DNA from: Bradyrhizobium sp. AS23.2
GTDB taxonomy: Bacteria; Pseudomonadota; Alphaproteobacteria; Rhizobiales; Xanthobacteraceae
DNA: 41,114 bases
Direction: 5' to 3'
Assembly: GCF_001908185.1 (NCBI RefSeq)
Contig: NZ_LGHM01000161.1
Coordinates: forward strand, 1 to 41,114
In this document: positions 7,986 through 16,266 of the stretch, one piece after another
Position numbering within the stretch: position 1 is the first letter of the stretch
How the letters are laid out: each line of letters starts with the position of its first letter
Translations under genes and position numbers: made by a program
Notes under the pieces: generated by a model
Databases searched by the model: none
Seen by the model: only the letters and a program-made list of their open reading frames with translations
Told to the model about the DNA's origin: nothing

Positions 7986-8020
7986 TCATCGGGCACGCTT
8001 CGCGTGCGCCCAATGACCGC
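7986..8020 (-). terminator. Imperfect hairpin downstream of the carboxyltransferase
   Basis: GTCATcGGGC-ACGC pairs imperfectly with GCGT-GCGCCC-AATGAC around TTC. It lies just past the stop of the leftward carboxyltransferase. There is no T-tract on the minus strand, so the terminator role is tentative. Confidence 0.35.
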
Positions 8021-8023
8021 AAC

Positions 8024-9583
8024 CTACGGCCTGATCGTCATGTTCTCCGGCGGTCCCGGCTTTCGCAGCGGCTCCGCGAGCCTTGCGAACTCGCACAGCA
8101 GCGACCTTGTCTTCCTGGGATCGATGATCTCCTCGACCCAGAACTTTTCGGCCGAGCGGAACGGCGAGCGCAGCTTGTTGAGGCGCTCCTCGATCTCCTT
8201 CAGCTTCGCCGCCTTGTCCTCGGCCGCGTCGATGTCGGCGCGGTAGGCAGCTTCAATGCCGCCTTCGAGCGGCAGCGAGCCCCAATAGGCCGAAGGCCAG
8301 GCGTAGCGGATCGAGAAGCGGTCGGCGGGCTGATGCACGACGCCGGCAACGCCGAAGGCGTTGCGCAGGATCACGGTGCACCATGGCACGGTGGTCTGGT
8401 TCACCGCGGCCATCGCGCGAACGCCGTGACGGATGGTTGCCGCCTTCTCGGCATCGAGGCCGATCATGAAGCCCGGGCAGTCCATGAGATAGACGATCGG
8501 CAGATGGAAGGTTTCCGCGAAGTCGACCCAGCGCACCACCTTCTGGCACGCATCCGCCGTCCAGGAGCCGCCGTAGTGGTAGCTGTCGCTCGCAAGCAGC
8601 AGCACCGCCCGGCCCTCGAGCCGCGCGAGGCCCACGATGATCGGCTTGCCGAAATTGCTGGCGACCTCGAAGAACGAGCCCTTGTCGACGACGGCGTCGA
8701 TGATGGGCCGCATCTTGTAAACCTGCTTGCGCTTGCGCGGCACCGCATTCATCAGCGCCTCTTCGGTGCGCTCCGGATTGTCGGTGCAGGGCAAGGTCGG
8801 CGGTAGCTCGTAGACCGACGACGGCAGATAGGACAGGAAACGCCGCGCGCAGGCAAAGGCCTCCTCCTCGGTCTCGACAGCGTGATCGATCGCACCGGCG
8901 CGGGTCTGGATATCAGCGCCGCCGAGCTCCTCCTTCGTGAGGTCCTGTCCCAGAGCCTTCACCACCGGCGGCCCCGCGACGAACATCGCGGAGGACTTCG
9001 TCATGATGGAATAGTGGCTGGCAGCAAGGCGCGCCGCGCCGAGACCCGCAACCGAGCCGAGGCCGAGCGCGACCACGGGGACGCGCGACAGATTCTCCGT
9101 CGTGAAGCGGTACCAGCGCGTGCCGCCGATTCCGCCCGGCAGGTTCGCCGCGCCCTTGGTCTCGATGGTCTTGACCGAGCCGCCGCCGCCGGAGCCTTCG
9201 ATGATGCGGACGATGGGCAGACGGAAATCATGCGCCATCTCCTCCGCCATCAATGGCTTTGCCGATATCGACGCATCGGCCGAGCCGCCGCGCACGGTGA
9301 AGTCGTCGCCGACGACAACCACGGTGCGGCCGTCGACGCGCGCACGGCCGAACACGCAGTTCGCCGGCGTCACGTTCTTCAGCTCGCCCTTCGGATCGTA
9401 TTCACCGATGCCGGAGACGGCACCGATCTCGTGAAAGCTGCCCCTGTCGATCAGCTTGTCGATACGTTCCCGAACAGTCAGTCGGCCCTGGTCATGCTGA
9501 CGCTTGACCTTGTCAACGCCGCCCATCTCCCGCGCGAAGGCTTCGCGCCGGGCGAGCTCGTCGAGTTCCGGCTTCCAGTTCAT
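8024..9583 (-). CDS. Acyl-CoA carboxylase carboxyltransferase (PccB/AccD-type) subunit
   Basis: Carboxyltransferase subunit of 519 residues that moves the carboxyl group from carboxybiotin to an acyl-CoA such as propionyl- or methylcrotonyl-CoA. Two crotonase-fold halves are visible. The first contains VVVVGDDFTVRGGS and GSGGGGSVKTIE. The second contains GRAVLLLASDSYHYGGSWT, PIVYLMDCPGFMIG and NAFGVAGVVHQP. The start at 9583 is supported by GGAGGGAG just upstream. It begins inside the end of the iclR gene (71-nt overlap), so the two are probably co-transcribed and translationally coupled. No biotin carboxylase gene is in the window, although a biotin carrier lies across the divergent promoter. 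Confidence 0.9.
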   Translation of the reverse strand: MNWKPELDELARREAFAREMGGVDKVKRQHDQGRLTVRERIDKLIDRGSFHEIGAVSGIGEYDPKGELKNVTPANCVFGRARVDGRTVVVVGDDFTVRGGSADASISAKPLMAEEMAHDFRLPIVRIIEGSGGGGSVKTIETKGAANLPGGIGGTRWYRFTTENLSRVPVVALGLGSVAGLGAARLAASHYSIMTKSSAMFVAGPPVVKALGQDLTKEELGGADIQTRAGAIDHAVETEEEAFACARRFLSYLPSSVYELPPTLPCTDNPERTEEALMNAVPRKRKQVYKMRPIIDAVVDKGSFFEVASNFGKPIIVGLARLEGRAVLLLASDSYHYGGSWTADACQKVVRWVDFAETFHLPIVYLMDCPGFMIGLDAEKAATIRHGVRAMAAVNQTTVPWCTVILRNAFGVAGVVHQPADRFSIRYAWPSAYWGSLPLEGGIEAAYRADIDAAEDKAAKLKEIEERLNKLRSPFRSAEKFWVEEIIDPRKTRSLLCEFARLAEPLRKPGPPENMTIRP

Positions 9584-10487
9584 TCACTCCCTCCGAATTG
9601 ATCGGCTTGTTATTGTTATGCACGGCCATTGCGACGGGTCTGCGCGAGATACGGTTGTTGAAGACATCGCCATCCGCGCCCTCGATCAGGCTGCCGAGCG
9701 AGCGGCCGAGCGCGACCATCAGCGGCGCGACTTCGGCATGCAGACGCTGCTCGTCATACATCGCGGACAGAAGACCGATCGTGACGACCACGAAGGTCTG
9801 GTACTGCGGCGACCAGATCGGCACCGCGAGCCCGTTGATGTGCGGACTCCACAGACCGCAGGCCACGACATAGCCGCGCTCGCGCAGCGACTGCCGGTTG
9901 GCCTCGATGCGGGGCCTCAGGATCTTGGCAGCCTCGGGGGCTTCCCGTTCCATGTCCGCAATGAAGGCATCGCCGACCTCGGGCGCCAGTGCCGCGGTGT
10001 AGGCCGCGCCCGCAGCGGTCGAGGCCATCGAGATGCGACTGCCGGTGCCCTCGTGCAGGCCGAGCGCGGCCGCCGAGCGGGCGAACTGGAGATAGACGAG
10101 ATGGAAGCGATCGGGGACGACGAAGCCGACCGTACCCGGCAATTGCTCGGCGACTTCCTGGAGCCGCTGCCGGATCATGCTGCGCAGCTGCGCGCCCTTC
10201 ATCATCGAAGCGCTCATCGCCACAGCGCTCGGGCCGATACGGTACTTCTGGTCGCGCGGCAGATAGACGAGCTGCCCCATGCGCGTCAGCGTGTGCGTGA
10301 GTCGCGACACCGTCGAGCGCGGCAGGCCGCAGCGATTTGAAATCTCGAGATTGCCGAGCCGGGCCTCGTGCCCTTCGAAGCATCGCAACACGTCGAACGC
10401 GCGCGAGACCACCTGGATGACATCACCCTCACCGGCATCGCCAGCGAGCACGCCTTGCCTACTCAACCGCTCTGATCGTCGTCCCAT
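9513..10487 (-). CDS. IclR-family transcriptional regulator
   Basis: A 324-residue regulator. The N-terminal winged helix-turn-helix runs over about residues 25-85 (QVVSRAFDVLRCFEG, LGNLEISNRCGLPRSTVSRLTHTL), followed by the IclR effector domain with GSRISMASTAAGAAYTAAL and GYVVACGLWSPHINGLAVPIW. The C-terminal tail of about 45 residues after the effector domain is Arg/Asn-rich. It is longer than needed for the fold and overlaps the carboxyltransferase start. The gene is divergent from the biotin carrier, so one regulator could control both carboxylase components. Confidence 0.9.
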   Translation of the reverse strand: MGRRSERLSRQGVLAGDAGEGDVIQVVSRAFDVLRCFEGHEARLGNLEISNRCGLPRSTVSRLTHTLTRMGQLVYLPRDQKYRIGPSAVAMSASMMKGAQLRSMIRQRLQEVAEQLPGTVGFVVPDRFHLVYLQFARSAAALGLHEGTGSRISMASTAAGAAYTAALAPEVGDAFIADMEREAPEAAKILRPRIEANRQSLRERGYVVACGLWSPHINGLAVPIWSPQYQTFVVVTIGLLSAMYDEQRLHAEVAPLMVALGRSLGSLIEGADGDVFNNRISRRPVAMAVHNNNKPINSEGVNELEAGTRRARPARSLRAGDGRR

Positions 10488-10502
10488 GTTCCCTACCGTT
10501 TG

Positions 10503-10526
10503 TTCCGCTCTGCGGAATTAAATTCC
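10503..10526 (+). promoter_or_regulatory. Overlapping palindromes, probable IclR operator
   Basis: TTCCGC-TCT-GCGGAA (10503-10517) and GGAATT-A-AATTCC (10514-10526) share a GGAA half-site, giving three half-sites of TTCC/GGAA type. They lie 16 nt upstream of the iclR start and in front of the biotin carrier. IclR proteins bind such palindromes as dimers or tetramers, so this is the likely control site for both directions. Confidence 0.6.
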
Positions 10527-10581
10527 ACTTGCAGACGACGCTACCTCAGGCATTTTGCAACGACAACAAAAAGGCGATGGC

Positions 10582-10803
10582 ATGCCAGAAATTAAGATCG
10601 TCACGGAGATCGCGGGACGCATCTGCGCAACTCCCGTGCAAGTTGGAGGAACCGTCACTGACGGCGATGACGTTGTGGTGGTCGAAGCGATGAAGATGGA
10701 GATACCTGTGCCCTCGCCCGCGAGCGGCACGATCACATCGCTTCTGGTCAAGCTCGACGACGTCGTTGCCGAGGGACAGGCCATCGCGATCGTTGCAAGT
10801 TAA
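10582..10803 (+). CDS. Stand-alone biotin/lipoyl carrier protein (BCCP-like)
   Basis: A 73-residue protein that is nothing but a biotinyl domain. The biotinylation motif EAMKM is at residues 35-39, with Lys38 the modified residue. It is flanked by the usual hairpin halves (GGTVTDGDDVVVVEAMKMEIPVPSPASGTI). I start it at the ATG at 10582; the frame opens earlier at a TTG, but those residues are not part of the domain. Full BCCP proteins are about twice this size, while free-standing carriers occur with acyl-CoA and other carboxylases. It is divergent from iclR and the carboxyltransferase and probably serves that enzyme. Confidence 0.85.
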   Translation: MPEIKIVTEIAGRICATPVQVGGTVTDGDDVVVVEAMKMEIPVPSPASGTITSLLVKLDDVVAEGQAIAIVAS

Positions 10804-10807
10804 GCGA

Positions 10808-10831
10808 ATTGTCGGCGCACTCCGCGACAAT
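10808..10831 (+). terminator. Hairpin after the biotin carrier gene
   Basis: ATTGTCG (10808-10814) and CGACAAT (10825-10831) pair, extendable by CG/CG with one bulge. It starts 5 nt past the stop, with no T-run. The rest of 10832-10947 shows no gene and precedes the TAXI gene. Confidence 0.35.
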
Positions 10832-10947
10832 GTGTCAGCCCGCCCCTTCGCTCTGCCGTCCGGCGTTGCTATCGCCTGACACCGATGACATGATCCTCTC
10901 AAGCAAGAAACTCTTCGCGGCAAAAGCGAGGACGATGGGAGGGATAC

Positions 10948-12114
10948 ATGTTCCGTGGGCTGATCATGCTCGCGCCTGCCTTGGTTGCGGGCATTTCTTT
11001 TGCGTCTACACGCTATGCATTCGCCGACGACAGCAAGCTGCCGGCGACATTGACCTTCACCGCCTATGACACCGGCACCGCCGGCTTCAACATCGCCGTC
11101 GGCGTCGGCAAGATGATGAAGGACAAATACGGCACCGACGTGCGCGTGCTGCCGGCCGGGAACGACGTTGCGCGTCTCGCGCCGCTGCGCGCCAAGCGCG
11201 CGGCCTCGTCGGCGATGGGATCGGGCGTCTATTTCGCGCAGGAAGGCGTGTTCGAATTCGGCAGCAAGGAATGGGGCCCGCAGCCGCTCCAGATCCTGCT
11301 TTCGAGCGTCGACTGCAATTGCGGCTCGCTTGGCGTCGCCGCCGACGCCGGCGTGAAGGACCTGAAGGATCTCAAGGGCAAGCGAGTCGGATTCGTCGTG
11401 GGCTCGCCCGCGCTGAACCAGAACTCGCTCGCGGTGCTCGCCTTCGCGGGGCTGACGCAGAAGGACGTCAAGGTCGTCGAGTTCGCAAGCTACGGCGCGC
11501 TGTGGAAGGGCCTGATCAACAACGACACCGATGCCGCCTTCGGCACAACCATCACTGGCCCCGCCAAGGAAGCCGAGACCTCGCCGCGCGGCCTGATCTG
11601 GCCGCCGCTGCCCGCGAACGACAAGGAAGGTTGGGCGCGGATGCAGAAGGTCGGCTCGTTCTTCTTCCCGCAGCTTGCGACCTGCGGCGCCGGCATCTCG
11701 CGGGACAAGCCGGTCGAGCTTGGCAATTACCCCTACCCGATCTTCGTCGCCTACGCCTCGCAAGCCCCCGATCAGATCTATGCGATGACCAAGGCGATGA
11801 TCGCAAACTACGACGCCTACAAGGACTCCGCACCCGGCGCCGGCGGCCTCGCCGCCGACCGCCAGACCAAGAACTGGGTCGTGCCGGTGCATCCTGGCGC
11901 GGTGAAGGCGCTCAAGGAGGCCGGGCAATGGAGCGACGCGCAGGACGCTCACAACAACAAGCTGTTCAAGCGGCAGGAGGTGCTCGCAGCGGCGTGGGCC
12001 GACTACGGCAAGTCCAATCCGCCGTCGGATGACAAGGCGTTCGTCGACGGCTGGATGAAGGTGCGCGCCGCCGCGCTCGCCAAGGCCGACATGCCCAACG
12101 GGTTCGAGGACTAG
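10948..12114 (+). CDS. TAXI-family TRAP transporter solute-binding protein
   Basis: Periplasmic receptor of 388 residues that hands its ligand to the TRAP permease encoded next. A signal peptide covers about residues 1-26 (hydrophobic core, AFA before DDSK). The mature part has TAXI-type marks: FTAYDTGTAGFNIAVGVGKMM, then VKDLKDLKGKRVGFVVGSPALNQNS and ELGNYPYPIFVAYAS. GGGAGGGATAC before the ATG is a strong ribosome-binding site. The TAG stop lies inside a repeat copy. TAXI receptors studied elsewhere bind glutamate/glutamine or other carboxylates. The nearby glutaminase makes an amino-acid ligand plausible but unproven. Confidence 0.88.
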   Translation: MFRGLIMLAPALVAGISFASTRYAFADDSKLPATLTFTAYDTGTAGFNIAVGVGKMMKDKYGTDVRVLPAGNDVARLAPLRAKRAASSAMGSGVYFAQEGVFEFGSKEWGPQPLQILLSSVDCNCGSLGVAADAGVKDLKDLKGKRVGFVVGSPALNQNSLAVLAFAGLTQKDVKVVEFASYGALWKGLINNDTDAAFGTTITGPAKEAETSPRGLIWPPLPANDKEGWARMQKVGSFFFPQLATCGAGISRDKPVELGNYPYPIFVAYASQAPDQIYAMTKAMIANYDAYKDSAPGAGGLAADRQTKNWVVPVHPGAVKALKEAGQWSDAQDAHNNKLFKRQEVLAAAWADYGKSNPPSDDKAFVDGWMKVRAAALAKADMPNGFED

Positions 12115-12214
12115 AGCCATTTCCATTCCGATGGAATCGGAACGGGGCTCTGGATTCTTGTTTTGACGCGTTTTCTTTACGCGGACCGGTATCCACTTCG
12201 CTCGAAAACGCTCT
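12111..12214 (+). repeat. Approx. 100-bp palindromic intergenic repeat, copy 2
   Basis: Same family as 7059-7158 and 17602-17700: a bulged GAGCC...CATTCCGATGGAATCGG hairpin, CGCGTTTTCTTTACGCG and CGAAAACGCTCT. Its first bases CTAG include the TAG stop of the TAXI gene, so the repeat sits exactly at the end of that gene and between two genes of one transport system. Confidence 0.85.
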
Positions 12215-12252
12215 GGTCCACAACGGTTAGCAGCCCACGCGCGGGGTCGATC

Positions 12253-14328
12253 ATGTCGTCTGCTTCAGTCTCCACCGGCCCGCAGGACGAAGCCAAGCGG
12301 GTCGTGTTCGACGACCCGCACGGCGCCGCCGGCAACATGCAGGAAGCCGAGGTCACACGCGTCCGCAGCTTGCGCGGCGGCTGGCGCTGGACGCTGGTGG
12401 CCGCGACCGCAGCGACGATCCTTCTCTGCATCAACCAGCAATTCTCGCTGCGGTTCTTGATCGGCTACACCCAGCTCAACACGGAGTATTTCTATCTCCT
12501 GATCGCCCTGATGCTGCCCTTCACCTTCCTGATCTTCCCGGGCACGGAGCGCGCGCCGCTCGACCGCATTCCCTGGTACGACCTCGTCTTCTTCGTCGTG
12601 ACGTTCGTGGCCGCGCTGCTCTTGATGTCGAACGTGCGCAAGGCGGCGGAGGCCGGCTGGGAATTCGGCGGCGCGCCGAACACCGTGATCGCCGCGGGCC
12701 TCGTGATGTGGGCGATGCTGATGGAGGCGCTGCGCCGCACCGGCGGCTGGAGCCTGCTGCTGAGCGTCTTCCCCTTCACCGTCTATCCGCTGTTCGCGGA
12801 ATCCGGCTGGCTCGGGCCGTTCCGGGGCACGCAGTCGACGCTGGAACAAGCGACCGCCTATCACGTCCTGTCAGGCGAGAGCTTGCTCGGCATTCCCATT
12901 CAGGCATTTGCCGACACCGTGATCGGCTTCCTCGTGTTCGGCACCGCGCTGATGATGACCGGGGCCGGCAAGTTCTTCATCAATCTCGCCTTCGCGCTGT
13001 GCGGCACGTTCCGGGGCGGCGCGGCGAAGGTTTGCATCTTTGCCAGCGGCCTGCTCGGCATGATGTCGGGCTCGATCATCTCCAACGTGCTCACCGCCGG
13101 CACCATGACCATCCCGGTGATGAAGAAGAGCGGTTTTCGCGCGTCCTATGCCGGTGCGATCGAGGCCTGTGCCTCCACCGGCGCGGTGCTTGCGCCGCCC
13201 GTCATGGGCGCGACCGCCTTCGTGATCGCGCAGTTCCTCAACGTCAGCTACGCCGACGTCGCGGTTGCCGCGATCATTCCGGCCGCGCTCTACTACATCG
13301 GCCTGTTCATGCAGGTCGACTCCTATGCCGCGCGCCACGGGCTGAAGGGCATCCCGCGCGCCGAACTGCCGCGGATCATGGATACGCTCAGGGACGGCTG
13401 GTACTACGTCTTCGTCATCGCGCTCCTGATCGTGATGCTGCTGTACTTCAAGCGCGAGAGCCATGCGCCGTTCTACGCCACCGCGCTGCTGCTGATCCTC
13501 AATCAGTTCTTCTCCAAGGACACACGTTGGACGCTGGCAACGATCGGCAAATTCCTGGAGGTCAACGGCCGCACCTTCGTCGAGCTCGTCGGCATTCTCG
13601 CCGGCTGCGGCCTCCTGATCGGGGCATTCTCGATGACGGGCGTGGTGTCGAGCCTCGCCAACGATCTGTTGCACATTGCCGGCGACAACCCCTTCCTGCT
13701 GCTCGGCATGTGCGCCCTGACGAGCCTCATTCTCGGCCTCGGGCTGACGACGACGGCCTGCTACATCTTCCTCGCCATCCTGGTGGCGCCCGCGCTGGAG
13801 AAGCTCGGGCTCAACAAGATGGCGGTGCATATGTTCATCTTCTACTGGGGTATGCTGTCCTCGATCACGCCGCCGGTCGCGATCGCCTCTTTCGCCGCCG
13901 CCGGCATCGCCGGTTCGCCGGCGATGAAGACCGGTTGGGAATCGATGTGGGTGGGCAGCATCATCTATTTCATCCCATTTTTCTTCGTGCTCAATCCGGC
14001 GCTGGTGCTGCAGGGGCCGAGCCCCTATCTCGCCGGCCTCGGCCTGATGGCGCTCGCCGCGTTCGGCACGCTGTTCATCTGCGGCGGCATCCAGGGCTAC
14101 CAGGTCTTCGTCGGCGACCTCCGCGGCAGCGGCGCGCTGGAATGGCCGATCCGCGTGCTGCTGGTGATCGGCGGTTTCGTCGTCGCGACGCCCGGCGGCG
14201 GGATCATGCCGCTGTCGCAGATGCAGGTCACGCTGCTCGGCCTCGCCATTCTCGTGCCCACGGTTTTGATCGCCCTCCTGCTGGTCCGGCGGCAGGCCAC
14301 GGTGCCGAACGGGTTGCGCGTGCCCTGA
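12253..14328 (+). CDS. TRAP transporter fused permease (DctQ-DctM fusion type)
   Basis: Integral membrane permease of 691 residues joining the small and large TRAP subunits, as usual for TAXI systems. After a hydrophilic N terminus come helices from about residue 40. The large-subunit core includes GTFRGGAAKVCIFASGLLGMMSGSIISNVLTAGT, KKSGFRASYAGAIEACASTGAVLAPPVMGATAF and GLTTTACYIFLAILVAPAL. I choose the ATG at 12253; the frame opens earlier at a TTG, but that part reads through the repeat. The ribosome-binding site is weak. It transports the TAXI ligand using an ion gradient. Confidence 0.9.
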   Translation: MSSASVSTGPQDEAKRVVFDDPHGAAGNMQEAEVTRVRSLRGGWRWTLVAATAATILLCINQQFSLRFLIGYTQLNTEYFYLLIALMLPFTFLIFPGTERAPLDRIPWYDLVFFVVTFVAALLLMSNVRKAAEAGWEFGGAPNTVIAAGLVMWAMLMEALRRTGGWSLLLSVFPFTVYPLFAESGWLGPFRGTQSTLEQATAYHVLSGESLLGIPIQAFADTVIGFLVFGTALMMTGAGKFFINLAFALCGTFRGGAAKVCIFASGLLGMMSGSIISNVLTAGTMTIPVMKKSGFRASYAGAIEACASTGAVLAPPVMGATAFVIAQFLNVSYADVAVAAIIPAALYYIGLFMQVDSYAARHGLKGIPRAELPRIMDTLRDGWYYVFVIALLIVMLLYFKRESHAPFYATALLLILNQFFSKDTRWTLATIGKFLEVNGRTFVELVGILAGCGLLIGAFSMTGVVSSLANDLLHIAGDNPFLLLGMCALTSLILGLGLTTTACYIFLAILVAPALEKLGLNKMAVHMFIFYWGMLSSITPPVAIASFAAAGIAGSPAMKTGWESMWVGSIIYFIPFFFVLNPALVLQGPSPYLAGLGLMALAAFGTLFICGGIQGYQVFVGDLRGSGALEWPIRVLLVIGGFVVATPGGGIMPLSQMQVTLLGLAILVPTVLIALLLVRRQATVPNGLRVP

Positions 14329-14350
14329 TTGCGTTGCACAAAGAGAGGCG

Positions 14351-16198
14351 ATGAAACCGCTCTCGCCTCTCGCCTCCGCCTGGACCCGCTCGAAGCCGCC
14401 CTTGCTGCGGTTTCTGGAGGCTTGTCTCAGCGAATTCTCGGCCGAAACCTCCGGCAATGTGGCCGACTACATCCCCGAGCTCGGCAAGGCCGACCCTGCC
14501 CATTTTGGCATCAGCCTGGCGACGCTGGACGGCCATGTCTACGAGGTCGGCGACAGCCGGGTGCCCTTCACCATCCAGTCGATGTCAAAACCCTTCGTGT
14601 TCGCGCTGGCGCTGGACCTGCTCGGCGCCGCGCGGGTCGAGAGTGCGATCGGCGTCGAGCCCTCGGGCGATCCCTTCAACTCGATCCGGCTCAATTCCGA
14701 GAACCATCCGTTCAACCCGATGGTCAATGCCGGCGCGATTGCCTGCACCGGGCTGATTTACGAGAGCAAAGGCGCTGAAGCCTTCGAGCAGATCCGCCTC
14801 GCGCTCAGCCGCTTTGCCGGACGCGAGCTCGATGTGGACGAGGCCGTCTACAGCTCGGAAAGCCAGACCGGTGACCGCAACCGCGCCATCGGCTATCTCC
14901 TGAAAACCAATGCGGTGATCTCGGACAATGTCGCTGGTGTCCTCGACGTCTACTTCCGGCAGTGCGCCGTGCTGGTCACCGCGCGCGACATCGCGGTGAT
15001 GGCGGCAACGCTCGCCAATCGCGGAGTCAATCCTGTCACGGGCGAGCAGGTGCTGACGCCCTACGCGATCTCGCGCACGCTGTCGGTGATGACGTCGTCG
15101 GGCATGTACGACTATGCCGGCGAATGGATCTACCGGATCGGCATCCCCGCCAAGAGCGGCGTCGGCGGCGGCATTCTGGCCGCCCTGCCCGCCCGCCTCG
15201 GGCTCGGCAGCTATTCGCCAAGACTCGACAAGCACGGCAACAGCGTGCGCGGCATCAAGGTCTGCGAGGCGTTGTCCTCGCATTACGACCTGCACATGCT
15301 CAACCGCAGCGACGATGCGCGCAACGCTGTTATCGCTGACTACGACATCGGCAAGAGTCCATCCCGCCGTGTCCGCCGCCCGCAGGAGCGCGAGATCCTG
15401 GCCGCCCACGAGCAGGAGGTGCGGGTCATCGAGCTGGTCGGGACCCTATCGCTGTCGGCCGTTGACTACGTGACGCGCCGGCTCGCGGGGCAGCCGCGGC
15501 CGCAATTGGTGATTTTCGACCTGCACCGGGTCACGTCCACCACGCGCGCCGGTGCGCGCCTTGTGGCCGAGGCGTTCGAGGAGCTGGCGGCGCTGAATGT
15601 CACGGTGGTGCTGTCAGGCGTCAGGCGCGCCTCCAAGGAATGGAATACGTTGCGGGAATGGACCGCCGAGCTGAAGAACGTCCGCGACTTCTATCTGCTC
15701 GATACCGCGATCGAATGGGCCGAAGACCAGATCGTCTATCGCTATGGCGGCTCGATCGACTTTCACGAGACAACGGAGCTTGCCGAGCAGCCGCTGCTTG
15801 CAGGCTTCACTGACGAAGAGCTGACGGATCTGGCCTCGATCTGCACGATCCGCACCTATCAATCCGGCGCTAAGATCCTCACCACCGGCGCTAAAGCCGA
15901 TTCCCTGTTCTTCCTGCGCAGCGGCGCCGTGCATGTCACGCTGCCCGACGGCGTGCGGCTGGCGACGCTCACCGCCGGCATGGCCTTCGGCGAGATGGCG
16001 CTGCTGGAGCCGACGCGCTCCGCCGACGTCTTCGCGGACATGGCGGCGACCGCGTTCGAAGTCTCGCTGAAGGATTTCGAGCGCTTCCGCAAGCAGCACC
16101 CGCGCGCCAGCGAGCGCGTCATGCGCAACCTGGCGCAGTTGCTGGCCGATCGCCTAATCGTCGCCAACGCCAAGGTAGATATTTTGACGTCGACGTGA
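14351..16198 (+). CDS. glsA: Glutaminase fused to STAS and cyclic-nucleotide-binding domains
   Basis: A 615-residue multidomain protein. Residues about 20-320 are a serine-type glutaminase converting glutamine to glutamate and ammonia. The nucleophile is in S77-M-S-K80 (SxxK) and the conserved Asn is in NAGAI at 126. Further motifs are SESQTGDRNRAIGYLLK and AKSGVGGGILA. Residues about 355-460 resemble a STAS domain (VIELVGTLSLSAVDYV, VIFDLHRVTSTTRAGARLV). The usual phosphorylated Ser position appears to be replaced. Residues about 480-600 are a cNMP-binding domain with a phosphate-binding cassette reading FGEMALLEPTRSADV. It starts 22 nt after the permease with GAGAGG upstream. Ordinary GlsA is about 310 residues, so two regulatory domains are added. 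Confidence 0.9.
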   Translation: MKPLSPLASAWTRSKPPLLRFLEACLSEFSAETSGNVADYIPELGKADPAHFGISLATLDGHVYEVGDSRVPFTIQSMSKPFVFALALDLLGAARVESAIGVEPSGDPFNSIRLNSENHPFNPMVNAGAIACTGLIYESKGAEAFEQIRLALSRFAGRELDVDEAVYSSESQTGDRNRAIGYLLKTNAVISDNVAGVLDVYFRQCAVLVTARDIAVMAATLANRGVNPVTGEQVLTPYAISRTLSVMTSSGMYDYAGEWIYRIGIPAKSGVGGGILAALPARLGLGSYSPRLDKHGNSVRGIKVCEALSSHYDLHMLNRSDDARNAVIADYDIGKSPSRRVRRPQEREILAAHEQEVRVIELVGTLSLSAVDYVTRRLAGQPRPQLVIFDLHRVTSTTRAGARLVAEAFEELAALNVTVVLSGVRRASKEWNTLREWTAELKNVRDFYLLDTAIEWAEDQIVYRYGGSIDFHETTELAEQPLLAGFTDEELTDLASICTIRTYQSGAKILTTGAKADSLFFLRSGAVHVTLPDGVRLATLTAGMAFGEMALLEPTRSADVFADMAATAFEVSLKDFERFRKQHPRASERVMRNLAQLLADRLIVANAKVDILTST

Positions 16199-16266
16199 GC
16201 GGCGCCCGAGGTCCTCCACCTCTCCCTACGGGAGAGGCGAACCGAGCCCTCAACTCACATCTTGCC

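Noticed and set aside
10546..12126. 526-codon minus-strand open frame
   Set aside because: Antisense to the biotin carrier and TAXI gene; low-complexity composition, no motif and no ribosome-binding site.
12871..14457. 528-codon minus-strand open frame
   Set aside because: It lies antisense to the TRAP permease and is rich in Arg, Glu, Gln and His with no domain, as expected for a GC-rich antisense shadow.
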